Assembly: GCF_012849215.1 (NCBI RefSeq)
Contig: NZ_CP051682.1
Location: 2,046,001 to 2,110,000, forward strand
Source of the DNA: Mucilaginibacter robiniae
GTDB taxonomy: Bacteria; Bacteroidota; Bacteroidia; Sphingobacteriales; Sphingobacteriaceae
Length of the DNA stretch: 64,000 nucleotides
Direction of reading: 5' to 3'
Both the position numbers and the translations under genes were made by a program. Shown piece after piece: positions 1 to 8,756 of this stretch. The notes under the pieces were generated by a model, which saw only the letters and a list, made by a program, of their open reading frames with translations, had not been told where the DNA came from and made no database searches. Every line of letters begins with the position of its first letter. Within the stretch, counting starts at the first letter, position 1.

Positions 1-128
1 TGAGGGTACACCACATCGTTGAGCTCCTCCCTATCCTCCTGCCCTGTTACCAAATCAGCTACACATTTGGTAAAATCAGCTACACTGATCTTCTGGCTGT
101 TGCTGAACTTTGCTTCCCAATCAACGAA
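1..128 (-). other. Open frame without a start, running off the left edge (possible gene end or relic)
   Basis: A minus-strand frame is open for 42 codons from just after a TAA at 129-131 to the window edge. Its composition is protein-like (it contains WEAKFSNSQKISVADFTK), but no ATG start is visible; the only candidates are internal GTG or TTG codons. It could be a gene that has lost its 5' end to the neighbouring dehydrogenase, or chance. The family is not recognised. Confidence 0.25.
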
Positions 129-130
129 TT

Positions 131-863
131 ATGGGAAACGGTATCAAAGGCAAAGCCGTGGTCATTACCGGTGCAGCAGCGGCATTGGCAAGGCAACAGC
201 AGGATTGCTGGCCAATCAGGGGCCAGGGTTGTATTGCATGCCCGCAGGACCGACCGCTTACAAATGATAGTGAGCACCATTAGGCGAAATGGCGGTGCGG
301 CCTTTAGTCTTGAAACGGACGTGACACAGTCCAACGATTTGAAAAAGCGGGTTAAATTAGCAATGGAGAAATTCAGCAAACCGGAGGTAATGATCAACAA
401 CGCCGGTATTGCCCAGTTGTACCGCATGGAAGAACTGGATCTGGAGGGATGGGAACAGATGATCGATGTGAACCTGAAAGGTACACTTTATGGCATTGCC
501 GCTGCCTTACCTGAATTTAAAAAGCAAGGCTCAGGGTACATCATCAATATTACTTCTACAGCGGGGATTGCAATAGTACCTGCTATGGGCGTTTATGCGG
601 GTACCAAGAACGCAGTGCGTACCAGGAGTGAGGCCTTGCGGCAGGAATCGGAAGGCCGCTGGCGGGTAACAGGTATCTCACCAGGTTATGTAAAATCGGC
701 ATTCGTGAACAATATCAAAAATGAATCCTTAAGAAATGCAAATCAGCAAAAAGCTGATGAAATTTCCATTCCGGCAGCGGTTATTGCCCGTGCTGTTGCC
801 TACGCTGTGGAGCAGCCTGACAATGTTTATGACATTGTCGTCAGGTCATCAGTTCAGGGATAA
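131..863 (+). CDS. Short-chain dehydrogenase/reductase (SDR), frameshifted near its 5' end
   Basis: Classical SDR of about 244 residues: a Rossmann-fold NAD(P)-dependent oxidoreductase, substrate unknown. The sequence shows the start MGNGIKGKAVVITGA, the glycine motif SSGIGKATAG, a dinucleotide-preference segment VVLHARRTDRL, the INNAGI motif, the serine region NITSTAG and the catalytic YAGTK (YxxxK). The protein is read in three frames: ATG 131 to about 175, then about 175-220, then about 220-863. Each switch is repaired by one added base (near 175, and in the GGGG run at 218-221), and the repaired length is a multiple of three. Without repair only a GTG-started protein from 171 is possible and lacks the cofactor motif. 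It is either an assembly-indel victim or a recent pseudogene; the body is otherwise well conserved. Confidence 0.8.
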
Positions 864-1145
864 AGCCTACCTGATATCAACAATAAAAGATTTATGAAGC
901 CGGTTCCAGAAACAATATCAAAAATGACAGCATTTCTGTTTTAATGCATCAGCCCGTGGATTATGATTTCGGCCCGCAGGCCCTCAGCACCGCGCCAGAC
1001 AATCACCAGCCTGTGTGTACCCGGGAAATCCGATTTTCTTCACCTCCGCCAGGGCGGGGCAAATCGATACAAACTGACCGTTGAGCGTTACCGGTATCTG
1101 CTAAAAATTCAGTAATTACTATTTTTGCATCCTGATTGAAACTAA
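864..1145. other. Intergenic region upstream of the TonB receptor
   Basis: No intact gene is seen. On the minus strand (about 1100 down to 941) two adjacent frames read like one protein tail (PVTLNGQFVSICPALAEVKK, then HRLVIVWRGAEGLRAEII and a TAA at 941-943), which may be a frameshifted relic of unknown family. A TATTTTTG box ending at about 1127, 18 bases before the receptor ATG, fits the Bacteroidetes -7 consensus TAnnTTTG and may be its promoter; no clear -33 box is seen. Confidence 0.3.
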
Positions 1146-3401
1146 ATGCTAAAAAAGCTACTCCTTATTTTCACCATCATACTTGTTTATGGCCGGTCTT
1201 TTGGCCAGCAGCTCATCGGTATTGTTGCCGACAGTTCCAGTCACCTGCCCTTAGCCGGGATTACGGTAAGCCTGTTACCGGTTAACACCAGCACGATAAC
1301 GACTGACAACGGAAAATTCATTTTAAAGCGTACAGCGGGTCAAACACTCGTGTTTTCTGCCGTAGGTCACGCTAAAGTAGCTGTACCGGTTAGTGCTTTC
1401 AAAAATGGCCAGACTGTGTACCTCGCTGAACGGAATACGAACCTGGCCGATGTAACGATCACAGCAGGCCAGCGCAACCCGTATAAAGCGATCAGTGAAA
1501 CCGATATTAAACTGCGGGGCGTATCCAACTCGCAGGAAGTATTGCGGATGGTGCCCGGCCTCTTTATCGGCCAGCACCAGGGTGGCGGTAAGGCAGAGCA
1601 GATCTTCCTGCGCGGCTTTGACAATGACCACGGTACCGACATCCGACTGGATGTTGACGGCATGCCGATCAATATGGTTTCGCAGGCACACGGTCAGGGT
1701 TATGCCGACAGCCACTTTATCCTCCCTGAAACGATCCAAAGTACCACGTATCAAAAAGGTTCCTATGACGCTGCCCAGGGTGACCTTGCCGTTACCGGCT
1801 CGGTTGATTTTCATACGGCGGATGCCATAGCCGGCAATATGGTTAAGGTGGAAGCCGGTCAGTTCGATACTTACCGGGTGCTGGGCATGGTGGATCTATT
1901 GGGTGAGAAAGCTAAAGCTAACGGGCAGTCCTGGTATGCCGCTTCCGAATACCGGTACAGCAACAGTTATTTTGATAATCCGCAGCATTTTAAGCGGTTT
2001 AATTTCTTTACCAAATATTACGGCAGGCTATCAGATAACAATACGCTGAGCCTGTCAGCCTCTACCCTGTACAGCACTTGGTATGCTTCCGGGCAAATAC
2101 CGGAAAGCGCGGTTCAAGAAGGAAAAGTAGGCTTTTACGGCGCTATTGACCCCAATGAGGGCGGCGTTACCTCCCGCACCAACGTGAACGCACAATTGCT
2201 GACCACGCTGGGCAACCACGACCTGATTAAAAATCAGCTTTACTATTCCAGGTATAAATTTGATTTGCATACCAATTTTACCTTTTATCTCGTGGATACC
2301 GTTAACGGCGACGAGATACGGCAGCGGGAAGCCCGTAACCTGTACGGCTACAACGGCAGCTATACCCATGAGAGTTACTGGGGAAATACCAGGATTACTT
2401 CTGAATTCGGATTGAATGCCCGGTTGGATGCCACTACCGGTTCGGAGTTGTCGCACACCGTCAACCGCTATACGCTCATTAACCTGATCAAACTGGGTGA
2501 CATTAGGGAGTTAAATACAGGCGCCTACCTGAATGAAACATTTCAGTTTAGCCCCAAATTCACCCTAAACGCGGGCTTGCGCTTCGACCAGTTCTACTAT
2601 AGGTACGATAATAAATTTGCCGGCGACAGTACCCTGAGCGGAGCCGGTGTTTATACAGCGAATAACAACATCATCAGCCCGAAAATCAACTTCTATTATC
2701 AGGCTACCGATAAAACGCAGTTCTACCTGTTTTTGGGCAAGGGCTTTAATTCGAATGATGCCCGTGTAGTCGTAGCGGTGAAAGGACTGCCTACCCTTCC
2801 GGCTGCCTACAACGCCGATTTAGGAACCGTATTCAAGCCGGTGAAAAACCTGATTGTTAATGCAGCCCTATGGTACAGCTACCTGCAGCAGGAATATGTG
2901 TATGCCGGCGATGGAGGTACGGTGGCTTTCAGCGGCCGTACGCGCCGCATCGGTTTTGACCTTTCCGGACGTTACCAGCCCGTCAAATCCATTTACCTGG
3001 ATGCCGACTTAAATTATGCGCATGGCAGAGCCATAGATGATCCCAAAGGTGCCAACTATATCCCGCTCGCCCCGGTTTGGAGTAGTACAGGCGGCATTAC
3101 TTTTCAGTCTCCAAGCGGTATTAACGGCAGCCTGCGTTACCGTTGGTTGAGCGACCGCGCCGCCAATGAAGATTACAGTTTGAAAGCTCAGGGTTATTTG
3201 GTGAATGATCTGGTACTGAACTATACCAAACGCAAATATGAAGTGGGGTTAACCATCAACAACCTGTTCAATGTCAGATGGAAAGAAACGCAGTTTGAAA
3301 CCGTTACCCGGCTCAGAAATGAAGCCGCTGTGGATGGCGTAGCTTTTACGCCGGGCACAAAGTTCTTTGCAGTGGGACATGTCAGCTATTTTTTCCGGTA
3401 A
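1146..3401 (+). CDS. TonB-dependent outer-membrane receptor
   Basis: Outer-membrane beta-barrel that imports a ligand using TonB energy. The 751-residue protein begins with a signal peptide (MLKKLLLIFTIILVYGRSFG). A carboxypeptidase-regulatory-like beta-sandwich follows at about 21-95 (LIGIVADSSSHLPLAGITV), then a plug domain at about 105-225 (QEVLRMVPGLFIGQHQGGGK, IFLRGFDNDHGTDIRLDVDG) and a 22-strand-type barrel ending in an aromatic-rich terminus VGHVSYFFR, as expected for BAM recognition. Length fits the family. There is no SusD partner next to it and no TonB box that I can name, so the ligand is unknown; the RGFDNDHGT-type plug is common in receptors for small ligands or metals. It stands alone as a single gene. 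Confidence 0.9.
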   Translation: MLKKLLLIFTIILVYGRSFGQQLIGIVADSSSHLPLAGITVSLLPVNTSTITTDNGKFILKRTAGQTLVFSAVGHAKVAVPVSAFKNGQTVYLAERNTNLADVTITAGQRNPYKAISETDIKLRGVSNSQEVLRMVPGLFIGQHQGGGKAEQIFLRGFDNDHGTDIRLDVDGMPINMVSQAHGQGYADSHFILPETIQSTTYQKGSYDAAQGDLAVTGSVDFHTADAIAGNMVKVEAGQFDTYRVLGMVDLLGEKAKANGQSWYAASEYRYSNSYFDNPQHFKRFNFFTKYYGRLSDNNTLSLSASTLYSTWYASGQIPESAVQEGKVGFYGAIDPNEGGVTSRTNVNAQLLTTLGNHDLIKNQLYYSRYKFDLHTNFTFYLVDTVNGDEIRQREARNLYGYNGSYTHESYWGNTRITSEFGLNARLDATTGSELSHTVNRYTLINLIKLGDIRELNTGAYLNETFQFSPKFTLNAGLRFDQFYYRYDNKFAGDSTLSGAGVYTANNNIISPKINFYYQATDKTQFYLFLGKGFNSNDARVVVAVKGLPTLPAAYNADLGTVFKPVKNLIVNAALWYSYLQQEYVYAGDGGTVAFSGRTRRIGFDLSGRYQPVKSIYLDADLNYAHGRAIDDPKGANYIPLAPVWSSTGGITFQSPSGINGSLRYRWLSDRAANEDYSLKAQGYLVNDLVLNYTKRKYEVGLTINNLFNVRWKETQFETVTRLRNEAAVDGVAFTPGTKFFAVGHVSYFFR

Positions 3402-3673
3402 GACTTTGTTCATATACTAATTGGTGCTTTGCTTGAGCAGCGTCTTTAAGCAAGGCCTGTTTAACCCATCCTAGGGTAACGAACACAACCCGAATACTGC
3501 ATGATTGCAATCCGGTTTACCGATGAAACTGGATTTGCCATTCACCGGATTGGCACCGAAGTCACCGGAAAGATAGGGAAATGCCTGTTGCAACCCGGTT
3601 TCGATCACTGGATAGTCGCTGGTACCGTAAAGGCTGTTATGCGTAACCAGGTCCATGTCGACGGCTCAGCACT
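3402..3673. other. Intergenic region with a possible stem-loop
   Basis: Between the convergent receptor and HTH genes. An inverted repeat GCTTTGCTT ... AAGCAAGGC lies about 25-55 bases after the receptor stop, with no following T tract, so termination is only possible. A minus-strand 61-codon frame (3656 down to 3471) has protein-like composition but no recognisable family; it might be a remnant of a lost partner of the HTH gene. Confidence 0.3.
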
Positions 3674-4252
3674 TCAGCATTCATGAGAATCAGCCAGGTC
3701 TCCTGCCGTAAGAGTAACCTGGTGTTCCGGTAATAACATTGACTTGTTGCTGGCGTTTACCCGCGCGTTGCGCCAACGGTTATCTGAACTTTGATTCCCG
3801 GCACTGGCTAAAGCATTCACTTGAGCTTCACCATAAAAACGAACGGTTTCTGCATACTCTTCCTCGTTTCCCCGCTCCAGTACCCGCCGGATTACGGCAC
3901 TGGCCTTCCCCTGCCAGTCAATCTGATTAAAATCCGTATCCCAGAACAGAATCTTACGGTATTTGGACAAATCCGGATGAATGTGCCGGCTTTGCTGAAG
4001 TACTGCCTGCCGGGTGTCATACAGCACCTGCAGAACGGCCATGGTACCCGCTTCCATACCCAAAGCCTGATCTACCTTCAATGCCTGTGCTATGGGTAAC
4101 TTTCGTTTTCCTTTAATGAAAGCATTCAAGGTCTGGGCCGGTATACCGGTACCTGTGGCGAAAGCAAGCTGCCGGAGATGCCGCTTTTTCAATTCCCGCG
4201 CTAAAACCGCACCCGGGTGAATACCCTGAAATTTTTGTACCGCCTTGTCCAT
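3674..4252 (-). CDS. HigA-like XRE-family HTH protein with DUF6922-type tail
   Basis: Probable DNA-binding antitoxin/regulator of 192 residues. The start at 4252 (MDKAVQKFQGIHPGAVLARE) is chosen because it matches HigA-type antitoxins (HPG...L..EL) and lies just after a palindromic operator; a longer frame to 4432 would run through the operator. The N-terminal part carries the helix-turn-helix (ATGTGIPAQTLNAFIKGKRK). A C-terminal module, ILFWDTDFNQIDWQ...VIRRVLERGNEEEYAETVRFYG, is the DUF6922 signature. In relatives this protein is usually followed by a nucleotidyltransferase-like toxin; none is visible downstream, so it appears to be an orphan. The last 50 residues are unlike the family and may be out of frame. 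Confidence 0.75.
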   Translation of the reverse strand: MDKAVQKFQGIHPGAVLARELKKRHLRQLAFATGTGIPAQTLNAFIKGKRKLPIAQALKVDQALGMEAGTMAVLQVLYDTRQAVLQQSRHIHPDLSKYRKILFWDTDFNQIDWQGKASAVIRRVLERGNEEEYAETVRFYGEAQVNALASAGNQSSDNRWRNARVNASNKSMLLPEHQVTLTAGDLADSHEC

Positions 4253-4256
4253 ACTC

Positions 4257-4282
4257 AAAAATAAACAAATTTGTTTATTTTT
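4257..4282. promoter_or_regulatory. Perfect 26-bp palindrome, likely autoregulatory operator
   Basis: The core ATAAACAAATTTGTTTAT is its own reverse complement, and symmetry continues four more A/T pairs on each side. It ends only 5 bases before the ATG of the HTH gene (4252, minus strand). This is where a HigA-type protein would be expected to repress itself. The operator role is inference. Confidence 0.65.
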
Positions 4283-4703
4283 TGCTTTCCACCAACTAAC
4301 CGGATAGCACGAGAGGCAGTGCAATTCAATACATCGGCTTGTAAACGCGCCAAGCAGGCGCCGGAGGAAATGCCACCTGATCCGGAATACGACAGGTACC
4401 CCGAATTTTACAGGATCCCTCCAAAGAATCAACTTTTGATCTTGACTTCTCCTGCGCTGGATGTTTCAGCTGAACAAGAGTACTCCCCCGAACAGAAAAA
4501 ATTTCGTTATATGAAAATGCCTGTATACAGAATCATACTTGCATCGCTTGCCCTGCAATTACAGGGGCCAGTGATGCAGCGTCCTAGCCCGGAAGCCGGT
4601 TGCGGACAGCGGACGCAAGTGGCTGGAGGGCGCGCCGGCACGGGCCGGTGTTTCCCATGCGGGTACCATCGGTTATCCTGCCCACCGGTCAAGGTGCTCC
4701 CGT
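4283..4703. other. Gene-free stretch between HTH gene and PRTRC cassette
   Basis: About 420 bases. A plus-strand frame from ATG 4510 begins like a signal peptide (MKMPVYRIILASLALQLQG) but degenerates into arginine- and proline-rich sequence and stops at 4717 inside the ThiF gene end. It may be the 5' remnant of a secreted-protein gene cut by insertion of the cassette. Nothing else is recognised. Confidence 0.3.
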
Positions 4704-5510
4704 TCAGCCGATGTTAACCGGCTGGGTACGGAAGTCGTGCAGATTCAGAAAGAAACCCCGGTGGAACAGGATGCCCTCGCGGAACAACGACCACAACAGG
4801 GATGCCCCCATATTCGCCAGCGTAGAATTGATAAACAAATCCTGTTTGGTGAGCGCCTCCGCCAGTGAACAACTGGGCGTACTGTCTGCGGCATCCGCCT
4901 GCTCCAGTAGACCCCGGAACATCTCGGTAACAAAGGGTAAACGACCCTGCGTCTGATACCGTTGGGAGTCCGGCTGCTTCAACTCACCAACGGTGGAGAG
5001 CAGCACCTGACCAGTGGATTTACTGTTCCCCAAATCCATCCAGTACAGGGGGCGGCTGCGCTGGTAGGTGCGAAACCCGGCATACCCTTGCAGGATGGCG
5101 GCGATGTCAAACCGGGACTGCGCCGTATCCACGCAGGAAACATACAAGTTGGCGGCACCTTCGTCCTTCATCCCGCTGAGCGTATCCCGGCTAAACCGCT
5201 GCGGAATGGCTTTCCAGGCGGTTCCAAAGAAGCGGTTCAGCCGGGCGATGAGGGCAACGCCCTTGTTCATGCCGATTTCCGCTTCCGAGAAAAGCTGCCT
5301 GCCGAGGTTGGCAGGGCTGACCTCATCGTCATCAAAAACAGTAACATGCAGACCGGGAAAGTTCAGGGCCAGCATGGCCTGGTGCATCCGGGCCAGGCAG
5401 GTCAACAGCTGACTACCTGTTCCTCCGGCACCAATCAGGTTAACCGTGATGGGGTTGGTGGGTGCGAGCAGGTAAGCATCGGTGTAGTGTACAACAGGGA
5501 GCGTTTTCAT
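4704..5510 (-). CDS. PRTRC system ThiF family protein
   Basis: E1-like adenylating (ThiF/MoeB/HesA fold) member of the PRTRC (ParB-Related, ThiF-Related Cassette) system; its exact reaction is unknown. The 268-residue protein shows the nucleotide-binding loop NLIGAGGTGSQ at about 24-34 and an acidic strand VTVFDDDEVSPANLGRQLF, typical of ThiF proteins. A later cysteine (SCVDTAQSR) sits where E1 enzymes often carry conserved residues. It overlaps the start of the upstream protein B gene by 4 bases (ATGA), so the two are translationally coupled. It is the last gene of the minus-strand cassette. Confidence 0.88.
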   Translation of the reverse strand: MKTLPVVHYTDAYLLAPTNPITVNLIGAGGTGSQLLTCLARMHQAMLALNFPGLHVTVFDDDEVSPANLGRQLFSEAEIGMNKGVALIARLNRFFGTAWKAIPQRFSRDTLSGMKDEGAANLYVSCVDTAQSRFDIAAILQGYAGFRTYQRSRPLYWMDLGNSKSTGQVLLSTVGELKQPDSQRYQTQGRLPFVTEMFRGLLEQADAADSTPSCSLAEALTKQDLFINSTLANMGASLLWSLFREGILFHRGFFLNLHDFRTQPVNIG

Positions 5511-6220
5511 AAAATCAGGTGTTGAAGGGTGAAATGGGCAGGCAGTAATTGAACTTCAGGGAAAGGTTTCTGTGTAGCGGTGAGTTGCTGCCATAGCTGC
5601 ACGATGTTGCCTTTGATGAGGCTGTCGCCGCCAATGGTGTGGCTGAAAAAGCTGTTAAAGAAGTACTCCTCCCAAAGCTGCAGGAAGCGTTCCAGTCCGC
5701 AGTCACCGGGAATCTGGACGCGCACGTTGCCCATACAAACGGCACCATCCGCATACACGTTGAAAAAAGGCGCGCGGTACAGCGCGGTTTCGAGCGTTAT
5801 CGTTTCATCCTTTACCGCAAAGACCTGCAATCTGCGCCTGTCCGCCCGCCAAAGCATGGCCGGAACATGCGCGGTGCCGGAAGTTATGCCGAGTGCTTCG
5901 GCAAACAGCAGTCTGCGGACCTGCGGCGGCGTGTGCCAGAGGACACAACCGTCCGGGCTGCTGTGGATATGCAGTACCTGCGCGGGCATCAGGCCTTCAG
6001 GGGTCAGAAATCCCTGCGCCTTTCGTTCGTTTACCGTAAGGGCTTTGGCCAGTGCACTGCTTTCCCGGACAGACAGCGGATGCCCGTTGATCGGCCTGCC
6101 TGCGCTGTCCATGTCGTAGCCTTCCACATAATAGTCGGTTTCATGGCCTGCTTTCTTGTAAATCAGCAGAGCCTTTACGGGGTGATACAGGGTGCCGAAG
6201 CCAGCGGTTATATTTTCCAT
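5507..6220 (-). CDS. PRTRC system protein B
   Basis: A 237-residue cassette protein of unknown biochemical role. Family-typical features are the opening FGTLYHPVKALLIYK, the central VRESSALAKAL and PPQVRRLLF segments, and a C-terminal block with GNVRVQIP...WEEYFFNSFFSHTIGG. It lies 10 bases downstream of the F-like gene and overlaps the ThiF gene by 4 bases, consistent with one operon. There is no signal peptide or membrane segment, so it is predicted cytoplasmic. The assignment rests on recognisable family sequence and on its position between the F-like and ThiF genes. Confidence 0.85.
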   Translation of the reverse strand: MENITAGFGTLYHPVKALLIYKKAGHETDYYVEGYDMDSAGRPINGHPLSVRESSALAKALTVNERKAQGFLTPEGLMPAQVLHIHSSPDGCVLWHTPPQVRRLLFAEALGITSGTAHVPAMLWRADRRRLQVFAVKDETITLETALYRAPFFNVYADGAVCMGNVRVQIPGDCGLERFLQLWEEYFFNSFFSHTIGGDSLIKGNIVQLWQQLTATQKPFPEVQLLPAHFTLQHLIL

Positions 6221-6230
6221 TGGGATGAGG

Positions 6231-7360
6231 TTATAAAAGGGTACATAAATCGTCGATCAGCGAGAACACGGCGCGTTCATAGGCCAGTTCGTCACGGTAA
6301 GGCGCCTGCCGCTGCGTAAAGTGGGTAATGAGTTGCGGTTCCTGTTCGGCGGAACGTTCGTTGAAGTCATTTTCCACCATTTCCACCAGCATCTGCCCGA
6401 GGGCGTCGGTCGTACTGGCAACAAAGCCGATGTACTCATGCATATAGATCTCGTTGTTATACCCATAGTCCTCATCGTCTTCCGGTTCACTGGCATGGGC
6501 AAACAGGTTGCCTTCGGGAAACTGCTGCTCCAGCCGGAGTGTGGCTTGAGCGACTTTCATAACCGAGACGTCAAATGACGTTTGCGGCTGGAATGCGGCG
6601 ATGAGTTCCGGCAAGCGCTGCCGTGCCTCCTGCATTTTCTCCTGCATAAAATCACCTGCGGTAACAGCCAGCCCATAATCTTCCATTTGTGCGGTATAGC
6701 TGCCGGATTCACATGCCTCCCCTTCTTCTGCCCATTCCTGCAATATTTCGTAATTGTAGTGCATGTAGGAACTGCTGTCGCGGTAGTAGCTGATACCTGC
6801 CCCCGTGTGCAGATAGGCACAGACGGCGGTCAATAGTTCGGCGCTTGCCTGCTGTTCCGGCTGCTGCCATATCTGGTAAATGGGTACAACGGGAATATAA
6901 TACGCAAAATAGTCCCGCTGAAAATGCTCCCGCACCGTTAAGCATAACGGGCCGTTATCCTGAGCGATGATGAATAGCTGCCGCTCCCTGCCGGACTGCC
7001 GGATAGCATTTGCTATTTCCTGCATCGCGAGCAGGATGTTGTACGGGTAGGGTTGCTGGCGGTGATTGGTGACAGGCACGCCATAGTGCTTACGCAGGTG
7101 GGCGAGCGACCTGAAAAAGTCGCCCTCCACTGCTGCCCTTTTCGGCAATCCCGCAGCCTGCTCATATTTCGGTACAAAGCAGTGATTTAAAAAACCATCG
7201 GCAGCAGGTGCAGGGGTGCGGAGCGCGGCTGATGGTCCCGGACTTCCTGCGCATCCGGCAGCCTGTCCATATCGTTGATTACAGTTGCGATTTGCTGATG
7301 CAGTTTCCATTGCAGTTTGGTTCTTGGGTTTACCCGGTATTTGTTTTCTCGTCTGTGCAT
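6231..7360 (-). CDS. PRTRC cassette large protein (F-like), one-base frameshift at a T run
   Basis: Large cytoplasmic cassette protein, about 375 residues when repaired. The start at ATG 7360 (MHRRENKYRVNPRTKLQWKL) has a good upstream AAAGGA and lies 3 bases after the protein C gene. This frame hits TAA at 7187-7189, directly after a run of six T (minus strand, 7189-7194). Adding one T joins it to the long downstream frame (NHCFVPKYEQAAG...). The joined sequence reads smoothly through QRDYFAYYIPVVPIYQIW, an acidic segment (EPEDDEDYGYNNEIYMHEYI) and ends SLIDDLCTLL. The identity as F (rather than another PRTRC letter) is from position and size, not from motifs. The frameshift may be an assembly error or a slippery site. 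Confidence 0.65.
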
Positions 7361-7363
7361 AAC

Positions 7364-7582
7364 TTATCCTTTGGTGCCGATAGTGCTGACGAACTCGAAC
7401 TCCTGGACATCGTCGCGGATTTCGGGCCCAACGATTTTGGCGGTGGTGAGAATGGCATACAGGCTGGAAAAATGGTTGCACACGGCTTCGGGGCTTAACT
7501 CCTCGCTGGGGTCGTCCAGCCGGATTTTCTGGCCGTTTTCGGTATGAATAAATACGCGGGGCAGTTTCCTAACGTCTAACAT
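7364..7582 (-). CDS. PRTRC system protein C
   Basis: Small 72-residue cassette protein (MLDVRKLPRVFIHTENGQKI), characteristic of PRTRC protein C with the internal LSPEAVCNHFSSLYAILTTA and a short C-terminal EFEFVSTIGTKG. Relatives are thought to adopt a ubiquitin-like fold, which would suit partnership with the ThiF protein; that link is inference. It is 21 bases downstream of protein E and 3 bases ahead of the F-like gene. Confidence 0.85.
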   Translation of the reverse strand: MLDVRKLPRVFIHTENGQKIRLDDPSEELSPEAVCNHFSSLYAILTTAKIVGPEIRDDVQEFEFVSTIGTKG

Positions 7583-7603
7583 GATGTGGGTAGTTTTGAG
7601 GGT

Positions 7604-8164
7604 CTAGAATAATCTGATTTGTTTGAGCTGTTCTCTGCCGAGTTCCAGTTCGGCCCGCAGCTTGCCGAGTTCCGCAGCCTTGTCCGGGTACTCGCGCTCG
7701 CCGGGTAACAGGGCTAAGCCTTCTTCGTACTTGCAGGCGGCTTTCAGTTCAGCAATACTTTTCAGCGCTTCCTCGTAAGCCCGTTTCTTCTCCGCTTTGG
7801 CATCGGGCATTTCGTGGTCGCTGTCCTTTTTAGCCGTTGCACTCTTGGCGGCGGCTTTTCTGTCCTGCTCCATCTTAGAGGCGGCTTTAGCTTCAGCTAC
7901 GCTTTTCAGGTGCCCTTCCATGTTGGAAATCAGGCCTGCCACCTGCTGTGCCGGGGCGGTGATTTGAGTAAAGAACTGCTCGTCCAGTTCTTCGGCTGTA
8001 CCGCTCAGCGTAAGCGGTACAATGCGGCTCACGGCTTTGTCGCCGCAGGCGGCGGTAAACATCTCAGAAACGGTAATTTTTCCGTTCTCCGTCAGCGTAA
8101 CAGCGAGTTTAAAGGTGCCGGGCGTTTCCAGCCCGGCTATTTGTTTGAAAAAGTTGGTTTGCAT
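7604..8164 (-). CDS. PRTRC system protein E
   Basis: A 186-residue cassette protein. The N-terminal half (FKQIAGLETPGTFKLAVTLT, KITVSEMFTAACGDKAVSRI, VPLTLSGTAEELDEQFF) matches protein E; it is followed by a long charged helical region at about 85-180, rich in Ala, Lys and Glu (AAAKSATAKKDSDHEMPDAK) and predicted coiled coil. The function is unknown. It lies 19 bases after the next gene upstream, in the same operon. Confidence 0.85.
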   Translation of the reverse strand: MQTNFFKQIAGLETPGTFKLAVTLTENGKITVSEMFTAACGDKAVSRIVPLTLSGTAEELDEQFFTQITAPAQQVAGLISNMEGHLKSVAEAKAASKMEQDRKAAAKSATAKKDSDHEMPDAKAEKKRAYEEALKSIAELKAACKYEEGLALLPGEREYPDKAAELGKLRAELELGREQLKQIRLF

Positions 8165-8183
8165 AGCAGTTGATGTTGTTGGG

Positions 8184-8714
8184 TTATTCGTCTTTGATAA
8201 TGATTAGGGAATTGCCCTTCCTGCGGTATATGAATGCACCGTTGGCAAGCAGGCTTCGGCGGTGCAGTTCGTGCGCTTCGTCGTCCCCTTTACCCTCCGG
8301 CAGGCCGTTCACCCTGCCCACCAGTTCCTTGTTGGACAGGTATTTGAATTGCCGTTTGGTGAACTTATCCGTGTCCGTTTCTGTTTTTTTCAGGTAAGAC
8401 AGGTATCGTCCGGTGAGGTCAAGACCTTTCTTGAAGGTATCTTTACCCTCATTATAGTTTTCCTCGTAGAAGCGGATTTGGCGGCTTTGCAGGTCAAGTT
8501 CATAGCGGTAAGCGGCGTTACTGCGCTGCTCATCCATCGTGCAGTGCTGCCGGATGAGGGCAAGTTCTGCTTCGGGGTGGTGCAGGGCAAGCAAGGGCAG
8601 GATGACCTCTTCGACGAAATAGCCCTGTTCAGGTGCACTGCTGCTATCGGCTACGCACTTCAGTGTTTCGCCGTTGCTCAGGATAATATGCAGATTGGAA
8701 CGTGTCATGGTCAT
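8184..8714 (-). CDS. Hypothetical protein of the PRTRC cassette
   Basis: A 176-residue protein of unknown family, placed between the DUF932 and protein E genes. It starts MTMTRSNLHIILSNGETLKC (an alternative ATG two codons in gives MTRSN). It shows a short N-terminal beta segment, a helical middle (EEVILPLLALHHPEAELALI) and a basic C-terminal part ending RRKGNSLIIIKDE. No membrane segment. It follows the DUF932 gene by 42 bases and is likely co-transcribed. The real-gene call rests on codon structure and tight operon position. Confidence 0.75.
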   Translation of the reverse strand: MTMTRSNLHIILSNGETLKCVADSSSAPEQGYFVEEVILPLLALHHPEAELALIRQHCTMDEQRSNAAYRYELDLQSRQIRFYEENYNEGKDTFKKGLDLTGRYLSYLKKTETDTDKFTKRQFKYLSNKELVGRVNGLPEGKGDDEAHELHRRSLLANGAFIYRRKGNSLIIIKDE

Positions 8715-8756
8715 GAATTTTTAGCAAGGGGGATAACTCCCCCTTCCCTGGGGTGA

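Noticed and set aside
4271..4717. Plus-strand 148-codon frame
   Set aside because: It starts inside the palindromic operator and ends inside the ThiF gene; composition is not protein-like apart from a short hydrophobic stretch at 4510.
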